This document shows positions 27,786-34,922 of a stretch of DNA of 64,000 bases, piece after piece. Below the pieces are notes generated by a model. The model did no database searches. It was not told where the DNA came from and worked only from the letters and a program-made list of their open reading frames with translations. Both the position numbers and the translations under genes were made by a program. Location: the NCBI RefSeq assembly GCF_013346665.1, contig NZ_JABVBB010000028.1, positions 115,074 through 179,073 of the forward strand. The letters run 5' to 3'. Position 1 is the stretch's first letter. Every line of letters begins with the position of its first letter. This stretch comes from Sulfitobacter maritimus (GTDB lineage: Bacteria; Pseudomonadota; Alphaproteobacteria; Rhodobacterales; Rhodobacteraceae).

Positions 27786-29105
27786 ATGCCCTTTGAAGCT
27801 ATGAACGACGCCATTGACCCGCAGCATCCTATCGGCCGACGGGTCGCAGTGATTGGCGGGGGAATTTCCGGCATGGGGGCGGCGCATATGCTGACACCCA
27901 TGGACCGGGTTACTTTGTTCGAGGCAGGCGCCCAAATCGGCGGCCATGCCCGCACCGTGATCGCAGGGAAGAACGGAGATCAGCCGGTCGATACCGGTTT
28001 TATCGTGTTCAACTATGCCAACTATCCGCACCTCGCCGCGCTGTTTGCGGAGCTGGACGTGCCCGTGGTGCCGTCGAACATGAGCTTTGGCGCGTCGATC
28101 GATGGCGGACGGCTGGAATATGCGCTGACCAATTTCAACGCGGTCTTTGCACAAAAGCGCAATATGTTCAGCCCGCCCTTTCTGCGCATGCTGCGCGACA
28201 TCGTGCATTTTAATAAAAATGCGCTGGCAGTGTCGCGTGATCCATCGATGACCATTGCTGAGTTTCTCGACCGGCTCGGCACCGGGCGCTATTTCCGCGA
28301 GTTCTACCTGTCGCCGCTGTCAGGCGCGATCTGGTCCACGCCGACCGAGAAGATCATGGACTTCCCGGCCCATGCTATGGTCAATTTCTTCGAGAACCAC
28401 GCGCTGCTCAACTATTCTGGCCAGCATCAGTGGTACACGGTCAAGGGGGGCTCGCGGCAGTATGTCGACCGATTGGAAAATGCCCTGCGCGCCAAGGGTG
28501 TGGATCTGCGCACCGACAGCCCGGTTCAGGCCGTGCGCCGCACCGCTCAAGGCGCTGAGGTCCGTGCTTGGGGCGGTGAGTGGGAGGCGTTTGACGAGGT
28601 GATTTTTGCCACCCACTCCGATGACACGCTGGCGATGCTTGCTGACCCGACGGAGGCCGAGCAGCGTGCATTGGCCGCGATCCGCTATCAGCCGAATGAT
28701 ATTGTGTTACACGCCGATGCCAAGATCATGCCCAAGCGGCGCTCAACTTGGGCGTCTTGGGTCTATACCGAGGACCGGGAGCAGAAGTCAGATCGGATCG
28801 ATTTGACCTATTGGATGAACTCGCTCCAGCCGATCCCGCAGGATGATCCGCATTTCGTGACGCTCAACACCAAGCGGACGATCCGCGAGGAATTGATCTA
28901 TGATCAGGTCACTTTGCGCCACCCGGTTTACGACCTTGCCGCCCTGGCCGCGCAGGACGAGGTGCGGGCCTTTAACGGCGCGAACAGCACTTGGTTCTGC
29001 GGGGCATGGATGCGGCATGGGTTCCATGAGGACGGGCTGTCGAGCGCTGTCGACGTGGTGGAGCAGATGCGCAGCCTACGAGCGGCCCCGCTGGCGGCAG
29101 AGTGA
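27786..29105 (+). CDS. FAD-dependent oxidoreductase (flavin amine oxidase family)
   Basis: A 439-residue flavoprotein with an N-terminal dinucleotide motif RVAVIGGGISGMGAAHML (about 19-36) and GGHART at about 53-58, as in proteins annotated cyclopropane-fatty-acid-associated amine oxidase-like. Further motifs are VDTGFIVFNYANYPHL, YLSPLSGAIWSTP, KGGSRQYVDRL and the C-terminal WFCGAWMRHGFHEDGL. It is the first gene of a five-gene run with consecutive 4-base overlaps. By recollection the same gene order belongs to the RpoE/ChrR singlet-oxygen regulon of R. sphaeroides and to fatty-acyl modification. I infer action on membrane acyl chains. AGCAGGA precedes the ATG. Confidence 0.9.
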   Translation: MPFEAMNDAIDPQHPIGRRVAVIGGGISGMGAAHMLTPMDRVTLFEAGAQIGGHARTVIAGKNGDQPVDTGFIVFNYANYPHLAALFAELDVPVVPSNMSFGASIDGGRLEYALTNFNAVFAQKRNMFSPPFLRMLRDIVHFNKNALAVSRDPSMTIAEFLDRLGTGRYFREFYLSPLSGAIWSTPTEKIMDFPAHAMVNFFENHALLNYSGQHQWYTVKGGSRQYVDRLENALRAKGVDLRTDSPVQAVRRTAQGAEVRAWGGEWEAFDEVIFATHSDDTLAMLADPTEAEQRALAAIRYQPNDIVLHADAKIMPKRRSTWASWVYTEDREQKSDRIDLTYWMNSLQPIPQDDPHFVTLNTKRTIREELIYDQVTLRHPVYDLAALAAQDEVRAFNGANSTWFCGAWMRHGFHEDGLSSAVDVVEQMRSLRAAPLAAE

Positions 29106-29890
29106 CCGCGCGGGTCGATCATATACAAGGCCAGACCTTTCACGGACGCAAAGGCGCTGTGCAGAACCGGTTTCGCTATTCGATCGACTATGTGCTTTGC
29201 GATGCCGAGGCCCAAAACCTCGCCAAGCCTGCGCTTTTCGCGCGCAACGCAGCGGGGCTGACCAGCCTGCACGACAAGGACCACGGCGGTGCGCCCGGCC
29301 AAGGCCGCGGGGCGGTCTGGGTGCGCGACGTATTGGCAGCGCATGAGATCACCGGGGTGGCCCGGATCGACCTTCTGACGCAGCCGCGCGTGTTAGGCTA
29401 TGTCTTCAATCCGGTTAGCTTTTGGCTATGTCTCCGCGCCGATGGCGCTTTGATCGCGGTTATCGCTGAGGTGACAAATACCTACGGTGACCGGCACTCC
29501 TACCTGTGCCACCATCCCGATCTGCGGCCAATCATGCCGGAAGACCGGTTGAAGGCGGCCAAGCTGATGCATGTCTCGCCCTTTCAGGACATCGCGGGCG
29601 GCTATGTCTTTCGGTTTGATATCGGAGCGGAGCGTATCGGGGTCTGGATTGATTTCAGCGCTGGCGACAATGGGGTGATTGCCACGCTGACCGGGCCGCG
29701 GGCGGCTTTAACCAATCGGCGTATCCTGTGGTCGCTGCTGCGCCGCCCCTTTGGCGCGCGGCGGGTGATGGCGCTGATCCATTGGCAGGCATTGAAGCTT
29801 TGGCTGAAAGGCGCGGTCTTTCGCGCTCGGCCAGAAGCCTCGTTGGCCGATGTGTCACGTGACAGCGCCCATGGCGCAGCGGACAGATGA
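29102..29890 (+). CDS. DUF1365 family protein
   Basis: A 262-residue protein of the DUF1365 family, recurrently encoded next to the FAD oxidoreductase and to CFA-synthase-like methyltransferases. Visible motifs are HGRKGAVQNRFRYSIDYVL, the LLTQPRVLGYVFNPVSFWLC segment (split around residues 92-111), VIAEVTNTYGDRHSYL, KLMHVSPFQDIAGGYVFRF and the C-terminal VMALIHWQALKLWLKGA. Biochemical function is unknown; a role in modified fatty-acid synthesis is inferred from neighbourhood. It starts with GTG overlapping the previous stop by 4 bases (GTGA). Confidence 0.92.
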   Translation: MTARVDHIQGQTFHGRKGAVQNRFRYSIDYVLCDAEAQNLAKPALFARNAAGLTSLHDKDHGGAPGQGRGAVWVRDVLAAHEITGVARIDLLTQPRVLGYVFNPVSFWLCLRADGALIAVIAEVTNTYGDRHSYLCHHPDLRPIMPEDRLKAAKLMHVSPFQDIAGGYVFRFDIGAERIGVWIDFSAGDNGVIATLTGPRAALTNRRILWSLLRRPFGARRVMALIHWQALKLWLKGAVFRARPEASLADVSRDSAHGAADR

Positions 29891-31122
29891 ACGGGTCGGC
29901 GCGCCGTTTGCCAGCCTATGCGCTTTTTGCAGCACTTTTGGCCGCAGCCGGTTTGCCGATCTATATCCATGCGCCGAAATTCTATGTCGATGAATATGGC
30001 GTCTCGCTTGGCGCGCTTGGGTCGGTGCTCTTTGGTTTGCGGTTGCTGGACGTGGTGCAAGACCCCGCGCTGGGCTGGCTGTCGCATCGGCTGCGGGCGC
30101 AGCGTGGTGCAGCGGTAGCGGGGGCCGCAGCGGTCATGGCGCTGGCGATGTTAGGGCTGTTTGCGGTGCCTGCGCCGATGCTGCCAGTCCTGTGGTTCGC
30201 CCTGATGCTGACGCTCGTGTTCTCCTGTTTCAGCTTTCTGACCATTTGTTTCTATGCGCAGGGCGTGGCCAAAGCCGATGCCCTGCCGGGCGCTGGACAT
30301 TTGATGCTGGCCCGCTGGCGCGAGACTGGGGCGCTTTTGGGTGTCTGCGCGGCCTCTGTTGCGCCCTTGTTGATCGGGTTGGTCTATGCCCGCCCCTTCG
30401 CAGGTTTCGCGGTGAGCTTTGCCTTGCTGGCTTTGGCGGCGGTTTTGGCAATGCGGCGCGAATGGGAGAGCCGGGGGCTGCCGACAGCGGGCGGTTTCGG
30501 CGTGGTGCTGCGGGACGCGCCGGCGCGGGGGCTGTTGCTGATTGCCTTGGTCAATGCCGCCCCCGTCGCCGTGACCTCGACCCTATTTCTGTTTTACGTC
30601 GAATTGGTGTTGGACGCGCCGGGGTGGGAGGGGCCGCTGCTGCTGTTGTTCTTTCTATCCGCCGCCGGGGCCGCGCCGCTTTGGGGGATGCTGGCAGAGC
30701 GACATGGCCCGCGACAGATTTTATTGGCGGCAATGACCCTGGGCATTGTGACCTTTGCCGGGGCGCTGCTGCTGGGGGCGGGGGATGTGGCGCTCTTTGG
30801 GCTGGTCTGTCTGGCCTCGGGTGCGGTGCTGGGGGCGGACCTTACGTTGTTGCCTGCGATGTTTGCCACGCGTATGGCCCAGATCGCCCCGTCCGCCGCC
30901 GAGGGGTTCGGGCTTTGGTCCTTTGTCTCAAAATTGACCTTGGCCTTTGCCGCTATCGTTCTACTTCCCGCATTAGAAAGCGCGGGATTGCACAGCGCGG
31001 GAGGCAATAGTAACCCAAAGGCGATCACTCTGTTGATCTGGTTCTATGCTGGTGTACCCTGCGCGTTGAAGCTGCTAGCTATTGCCTTATTGGCCCGCGC
31101 AAAACACTTGGAGCGATCGTGA
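29887..31122 (+). CDS. MFS transporter, GPH-like
   Basis: A 411-residue integral membrane protein with about 12 predicted helices. The segment LLDVVQDPALGWLSHRLRAQRG resembles the loop 2-3 motif of glycoside-pentoside-hexuronide transporters (Asp/DP/G/R). A long central hydrophilic linker (REWESRGLPTAGGF) separates the halves. It overlaps the DUF1365 gene (ATGA) and the next gene (GTGA). In this context it may move a lipid precursor or product rather than a sugar; that is inference. Confidence 0.88.
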   Translation: MNGSARRLPAYALFAALLAAAGLPIYIHAPKFYVDEYGVSLGALGSVLFGLRLLDVVQDPALGWLSHRLRAQRGAAVAGAAAVMALAMLGLFAVPAPMLPVLWFALMLTLVFSCFSFLTICFYAQGVAKADALPGAGHLMLARWRETGALLGVCAASVAPLLIGLVYARPFAGFAVSFALLALAAVLAMRREWESRGLPTAGGFGVVLRDAPARGLLLIALVNAAPVAVTSTLFLFYVELVLDAPGWEGPLLLLFFLSAAGAAPLWGMLAERHGPRQILLAAMTLGIVTFAGALLLGAGDVALFGLVCLASGAVLGADLTLLPAMFATRMAQIAPSAAEGFGLWSFVSKLTLAFAAIVLLPALESAGLHSAGGNSNPKAITLLIWFYAGVPCALKLLAIALLARAKHLERS

Positions 31123-31685
31123 CCGAACCGCTGATCTTTGTTCTGGTAGGCCTTGGTCTGGGCGTTTTACTAACCTTTTTGCGCCGCCGCTACGCAGAGT
31201 TTCACGGCCAGGCACCCAGCGATTATATCGACGCCTTTCCGCAGTTTGATTTGCGGCTGCATCTGCGCGACAGGATGATCTGCGAAGGGGTAATCTTTGG
31301 GCCGCTGGGCCGGGTCACCAGCAGCTTCACCGCTATCTTTGACGTCGTCTGGGCCGACAATGTTGCTACGGTGACAGAGACCTTTCGCTACAACGACGGC
31401 TCTCGACAGGACCGCGAGTGGACTGTGACCTTGGGCGAAGACGGCCATTTCTCCAGCACTGCGCCAGATGTCATCGGCGTCGGCAAGGGCGTTCAGGCGG
31501 GCCCGACATTGCAGTTGCGCTACCGCATTCGCTTGCCCGAAGAACTGGGCAGCCATGTGCTGAACACGGTGGACTGGATGTATTTGACCCCCGATGGAAC
31601 CATCGTAAACCGCAGCCAGTTTCGTAAGTTCGGTGTAAAGGTGGCTGAATTGGTGGCCACGCTACGGCCTGAGGAGGAACGATGA
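31119..31685 (+). CDS. DUF3833 family protein
   Basis: A 188-residue protein with one N-terminal membrane helix (LIFVLVGLGLGVLLTFL) and a beta-rich DUF3833 domain: FDLRLHLRDRMICEGVIFGP, GRVTSSFTAIFDVVW, VTETFRYNDGSRQDREWTV, LNTVDWMYLTPDGTIVNRS. The family is of unknown function; the lipocalin-like strand pattern is suggestive but not proof. The start is GTG, overlapping the transporter stop by 4 bases, and its own stop overlaps the SDR start by 4 bases. Confidence 0.9.
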   Translation: MTEPLIFVLVGLGLGVLLTFLRRRYAEFHGQAPSDYIDAFPQFDLRLHLRDRMICEGVIFGPLGRVTSSFTAIFDVVWADNVATVTETFRYNDGSRQDREWTVTLGEDGHFSSTAPDVIGVGKGVQAGPTLQLRYRIRLPEELGSHVLNTVDWMYLTPDGTIVNRSQFRKFGVKVAELVATLRPEEER

Positions 31686-32413
31686 AAGATTGGCTGGGTA
31701 AGAAGTACTGGCTCGTTGGGGCGAGTGATGGCTTGGGCGCGGCATTGGCCCAACAGTTGAGCCGCAGCGGTGTCGAAGTGATCCTGTCGGCCCGCTCAGA
31801 AGACAAGCTGGCCAAGCTGGCAGCCGATCTGCCCGGACGCGCACGCGCTGTGGCGATGGATGTGACGGATGAAGCCAGCATTGCCAAAGCGGTGGATGAG
31901 GTGGGCGAGATCGACGGTATGGTCTATCTTGCCGGTGCCTATTGGCCCTTTGGCGCTAAGGAATGGGAAGCGGACCATGGGGTCACCATGGCGGATGTGA
32001 ACTTTACCGGCTTGATGCGGGTGCTGGGGCATGTCGTGCCGAAAATGGTGGCACGTGATCATGGGCATATTGTTATCACGTCGAGCCTGACCGCCTATCG
32101 TGGGCTGCCGGGCTCTATTGGCTATACGGCTTCCAAAGCGGCAACACTGTCTTTGGCGGAATGTATGCACGCCGATCTGCGCAAGACAGGCGTGCAGGTG
32201 CAGGTTATTAACCCCGGCTTTATCAAGACCCAGTTGACCGAGAAGAACGATTTCAAAATGCCGTTCATCATGGAGCCGGAAAAAGCCGCCCGGCATGTGT
32301 ACGAACATATGAACGGCGACAGCTTCAAACGTGATTTCCCTTATGGGTTCTCACTGCTGTTCCGTTTGGGGCGCTTTTTGCCGGATGGGCTTTATTATCG
32401 GTTGTTCCGCTAG
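31682..32413 (+). CDS. Short-chain dehydrogenase/reductase
   Basis: A 243-residue classical SDR. Its cofactor motif is GASDGLGAALA (about residues 14-24). An Arg in the following strand (ILSARSEDKL) favours NADP. The catalytic residues are Ser in ITSSLTAYRG and Tyr-x3-Lys in GYTASKAA. The C-terminal extension PYGFSLLFRLGRFLPDGLYY is hydrophobic. It is last in the five-gene overlapping operon. The substrate is unknown; a lipid carbonyl is plausible given its partners. It ends 2 bases before the convergent saccharopine-dehydrogenase-like gene. Confidence 0.92.
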   Translation: MKDWLGKKYWLVGASDGLGAALAQQLSRSGVEVILSARSEDKLAKLAADLPGRARAVAMDVTDEASIAKAVDEVGEIDGMVYLAGAYWPFGAKEWEADHGVTMADVNFTGLMRVLGHVVPKMVARDHGHIVITSSLTAYRGLPGSIGYTASKAATLSLAECMHADLRKTGVQVQVINPGFIKTQLTEKNDFKMPFIMEPEKAARHVYEHMNGDSFKRDFPYGFSLLFRLGRFLPDGLYYRLFR

Positions 32414-32415
32414 GA

Positions 32416-33471
32416 TTAGACCTCGGCAACGTGGCGCTTGAACAGGTCATGAGCCCGTTGCCAAACCGGATCGTCGCCTTGCGGCTGGTTCAGCAGTGTC
32501 GGCAGCAATTGGCTGGCAAAATCCTCCGAGCTTTCGCGCGGCAGCATCGACGGCAGGTTATCGATCGCCATTACATCTAACGGCGGATCGTCGTGGACGC
32601 GCAAGGCGGGCGCGTCCCATGTGGTGGCGCGATCATAGACCTGCACCGGATTAAAGGCGCTGTCGGGGTCACAGGCGATGTCTCCGATGACCCGCAGAGC
32701 GCGCTTGGCCTTGGGCGCATCGGGGCGGACAAAGGCGGGGGTGTCTGCATTGGCCAAAATGCAGTTGAAGAAATAGGCGTGATCGAGGATTTCGGGGAAA
32801 GGCCCGCCGCTTGCGGTCTCGGCCATGTCCCAACCGGTGACGGGGATTTCCATTGCGCTGCATAGATCAGCAGCCCCCCGGCCCACGCGCCCAAGTGCGC
32901 CAATGACCAACGCGCGGTCTGCTACGGCGTCCACCTGTGCCAGTTCCTCGGCCAATGCTGCTGTCAGCGCATCGGCGTTGGGGTAGGGCTGCACCGGGCC
33001 GCAAACCTCTCCTCGCAGCTGGGCGATGCGACATTTTACAGCCACCGCCGCCCCGGCAAAGCCCGCCCAATAGCCAAAGGCCGCCACACGGCGCCCGTTG
33101 TCATCGGTCAGATACTCCAGATCAAGCAGGGTGCCACCGCCTGCCTTGAAGCGTGTAAGCAAAGTCTGCCCAGAGGTTTGCCCCTTATAGGCATGGCCAA
33201 ACATGATATGGGTATGTGGCAGGGGCGTGCCGTCTTCGGGCAGTTCCTTGAGGCCAAAGATCACCGCATTCTGTGGCGCATCAGGCCAGCTATAGGCCGG
33301 AACGATCTCGCAGCCTGCTTGCGCATAGGCGGCGGTGGGCAGGACGCGGCTGTCGCTGTCCTCGACACTGACCTTCATTCCGGCGGCGATCAATTGGGCC
33401 GCCCCTTCGGGGGTCAGTCCGGTGCGGGTCTCATTCGCGCGTTGCTCGGCGCGCAGCCACAGATGGGTCAT
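32416..33471 (-). CDS. Saccharopine dehydrogenase-like / AlaDH-PNT domain enzyme
   Basis: A 351-residue protein like the lysine-forming NAD saccharopine dehydrogenase (yeast Lys1 type). The N-terminal AlaDh_PNT-like domain shows WLRAEQRANETRTGLTPEGA and VIFGLKELPEDG. A central Rossmann stretch is RALVIGALGRVGRGAADLC. The C-terminal region VMAIDNLPSMLPRESSEDF is diagnostic for this group. It would interconvert saccharopine with lysine and 2-oxoglutarate, or act on another opine in bacteria that lack the fungal pathway. Its ATG region overlaps the GST stop by 4 bases. Confidence 0.9.
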   Translation of the reverse strand: MTHLWLRAEQRANETRTGLTPEGAAQLIAAGMKVSVEDSDSRVLPTAAYAQAGCEIVPAYSWPDAPQNAVIFGLKELPEDGTPLPHTHIMFGHAYKGQTSGQTLLTRFKAGGGTLLDLEYLTDDNGRRVAAFGYWAGFAGAAVAVKCRIAQLRGEVCGPVQPYPNADALTAALAEELAQVDAVADRALVIGALGRVGRGAADLCSAMEIPVTGWDMAETASGGPFPEILDHAYFFNCILANADTPAFVRPDAPKAKRALRVIGDIACDPDSAFNPVQVYDRATTWDAPALRVHDDPPLDVMAIDNLPSMLPRESSEDFASQLLPTLLNQPQGDDPVWQRAHDLFKRHVAEV

Positions 33472-34091
33472 GTCAGTCGTCCTTTCTCACGAAGGGTCTT
33501 TACGCTGTCACGCGCCTCCATCCGCTGGGCAAAAGCCTCCAGCCGGGGGAAGTCTGCGCGGTTGACGCCATCGCCTGCCAGCCATGTCGACACGACAAAT
33601 AGATAGGGGTCGGCCAAAGAAAGGCTATCGCCCGCAATGTAATCCCCCAGAAAGGCGTGGTTTTCGATATAGGCCGCGCAGTCCGCCATGGTTTGCGGCA
33701 CTTTAGCCTTCATATCTTCATGGCTTGCGGTTTGGTCGGCCCAGCGATGCCCCCGCATCTTATGAGCATGGGCGACATGCATGGTGGAAGCGAGATAGTA
33801 CATCACACTGCGCATATGCGCTGCGCGTTCCGCATCCGAAGGGACCAGCTTTGCTTTAGGTGCGATTGTGGCGATATACTCAAGCAAGGCGCCGGTTTCT
33901 GTCAGCACGGTCCCGGCATCTGTGACCAAAGCAGGAACCCGGCCCTTGGGGTTCAGGACCAGATAATCAGGCTTGGTTTGCGCGGCACTGGCGAAATCGA
34001 CTTTGATCGGCTCATAGGCCAACCCCACCTCCTCAAGCGCGAGCGCAACCGCCACCGCGATGGTCCCCGGCGCGTAATAGAGTTTCAGCAT
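33468..34091 (-). CDS. Glutathione S-transferase family protein
   Basis: A 207-residue GST. The N-terminal thioredoxin-like domain (MLKLYYAPGTIAVAVALALE; cis-Pro in GRVPALV; ETGALLEYIA) is followed by the all-alpha domain with the N-capping motif SLADPYLFV. The catalytic residue near the N-terminus is probably Tyr6 or Thr10; no Cys is present there. It lies upstream of and overlaps the saccharopine-dehydrogenase-like gene by 4 bases. The substrate is unknown. Confidence 0.93.
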   Translation of the reverse strand: MLKLYYAPGTIAVAVALALEEVGLAYEPIKVDFASAAQTKPDYLVLNPKGRVPALVTDAGTVLTETGALLEYIATIAPKAKLVPSDAERAAHMRSVMYYLASTMHVAHAHKMRGHRWADQTASHEDMKAKVPQTMADCAAYIENHAFLGDYIAGDSLSLADPYLFVVSTWLAGDGVNRADFPRLEAFAQRMEARDSVKTLREKGRLT

Positions 34092-34111
34092 AACGGGACC
34101 TTTTAATGGGA

Positions 34112-34762
34112 TCAGATATGGGTTTGGGCGATGCGCCGTTCGGGCTTGTCCAGATGCGGCACGGCGTTGAACAAAACCGGGGACCAGTGGCCGCCGATGG
34201 GAAAGAGCCGGTGCATTGAAGTGTGCATGATCGCCAGCGCCAGCCGTGCCATGGCGGGCACGCCCACTCCCATTGCTTGGGCCATGGCCATAGAAATCAG
34301 CCCGCCCGATGTGACCACCAGAGCCGGGCCTTCGCCCTCAGCTATTTCCGACAAAGCCGTCTCGACGCGCGTCTGAAAGGACTCGTAGGTCTCTGGTGTG
34401 TCGGCAAGTTTGCCTGTTTTCCAATAGTCGAACACCTGCGGCAGGTGGTGGACGAATTCACCTTCGCGGGGGAAGGGCACCTTGTGCTGCTGTTCCAGCA
34501 GATTGGCGAGGGTGAAATACTCAAGCTCGTTCAAACGCGCATCGCGGATCGGCTCCAGCCCGGTGTTCATCGCCTCTGCCGTCTCGATATGGCGGGTCAG
34601 CGTGCCGGTATAAAGCCGCGTGTGATAGCTTTCGCTATGGCGCAGGTGATCGCCCAGCCACCGGGCCTGTTCGTGACCAAGCGGGCTCAGCCGGTCATAA
34701 CTCAGCTCATCTTTGGCTGTGGAATTGGCTTGGCCGTGGCGGATCAGGGTGATGTGGGACAT
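34112..34762 (-). CDS. Histidine phosphatase family protein
   Basis: A 216-residue member of the phosphoglycerate mutase-like superfamily. The phospho-accepting His lies in LIRHGQAN at residues 6-13. The second-half motif is VVTSGGLISMAMAQAMGV rather than the usual catalytic SHG, so the second catalytic His is not obvious; MHTSMHRL near the end is a further His cluster. It sits 20 bases upstream of the GST gene, probably the first gene of a three-gene minus-strand transcript. The substrate is unknown. Confidence 0.88.
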   Translation of the reverse strand: MSHITLIRHGQANSTAKDELSYDRLSPLGHEQARWLGDHLRHSESYHTRLYTGTLTRHIETAEAMNTGLEPIRDARLNELEYFTLANLLEQQHKVPFPREGEFVHHLPQVFDYWKTGKLADTPETYESFQTRVETALSEIAEGEGPALVVTSGGLISMAMAQAMGVGVPAMARLALAIMHTSMHRLFPIGGHWSPVLFNAVPHLDKPERRIAQTHI

Positions 34763-34922
34763 GCAGGTGCTTTCTTTGTTCGTCTAAGTGATAGGCCAGC
34801 TTGTCGGGCCGTTCAAATGCAATGCAGCGCAAGGGCGTTTCTTCTACCCGGCATGTCGGGATTGGCCCCTGACAACCTAGCTTTTCGCTTATAGGTTAAG
34901 GGCGAAGCAGGGGGAGGCTGTG

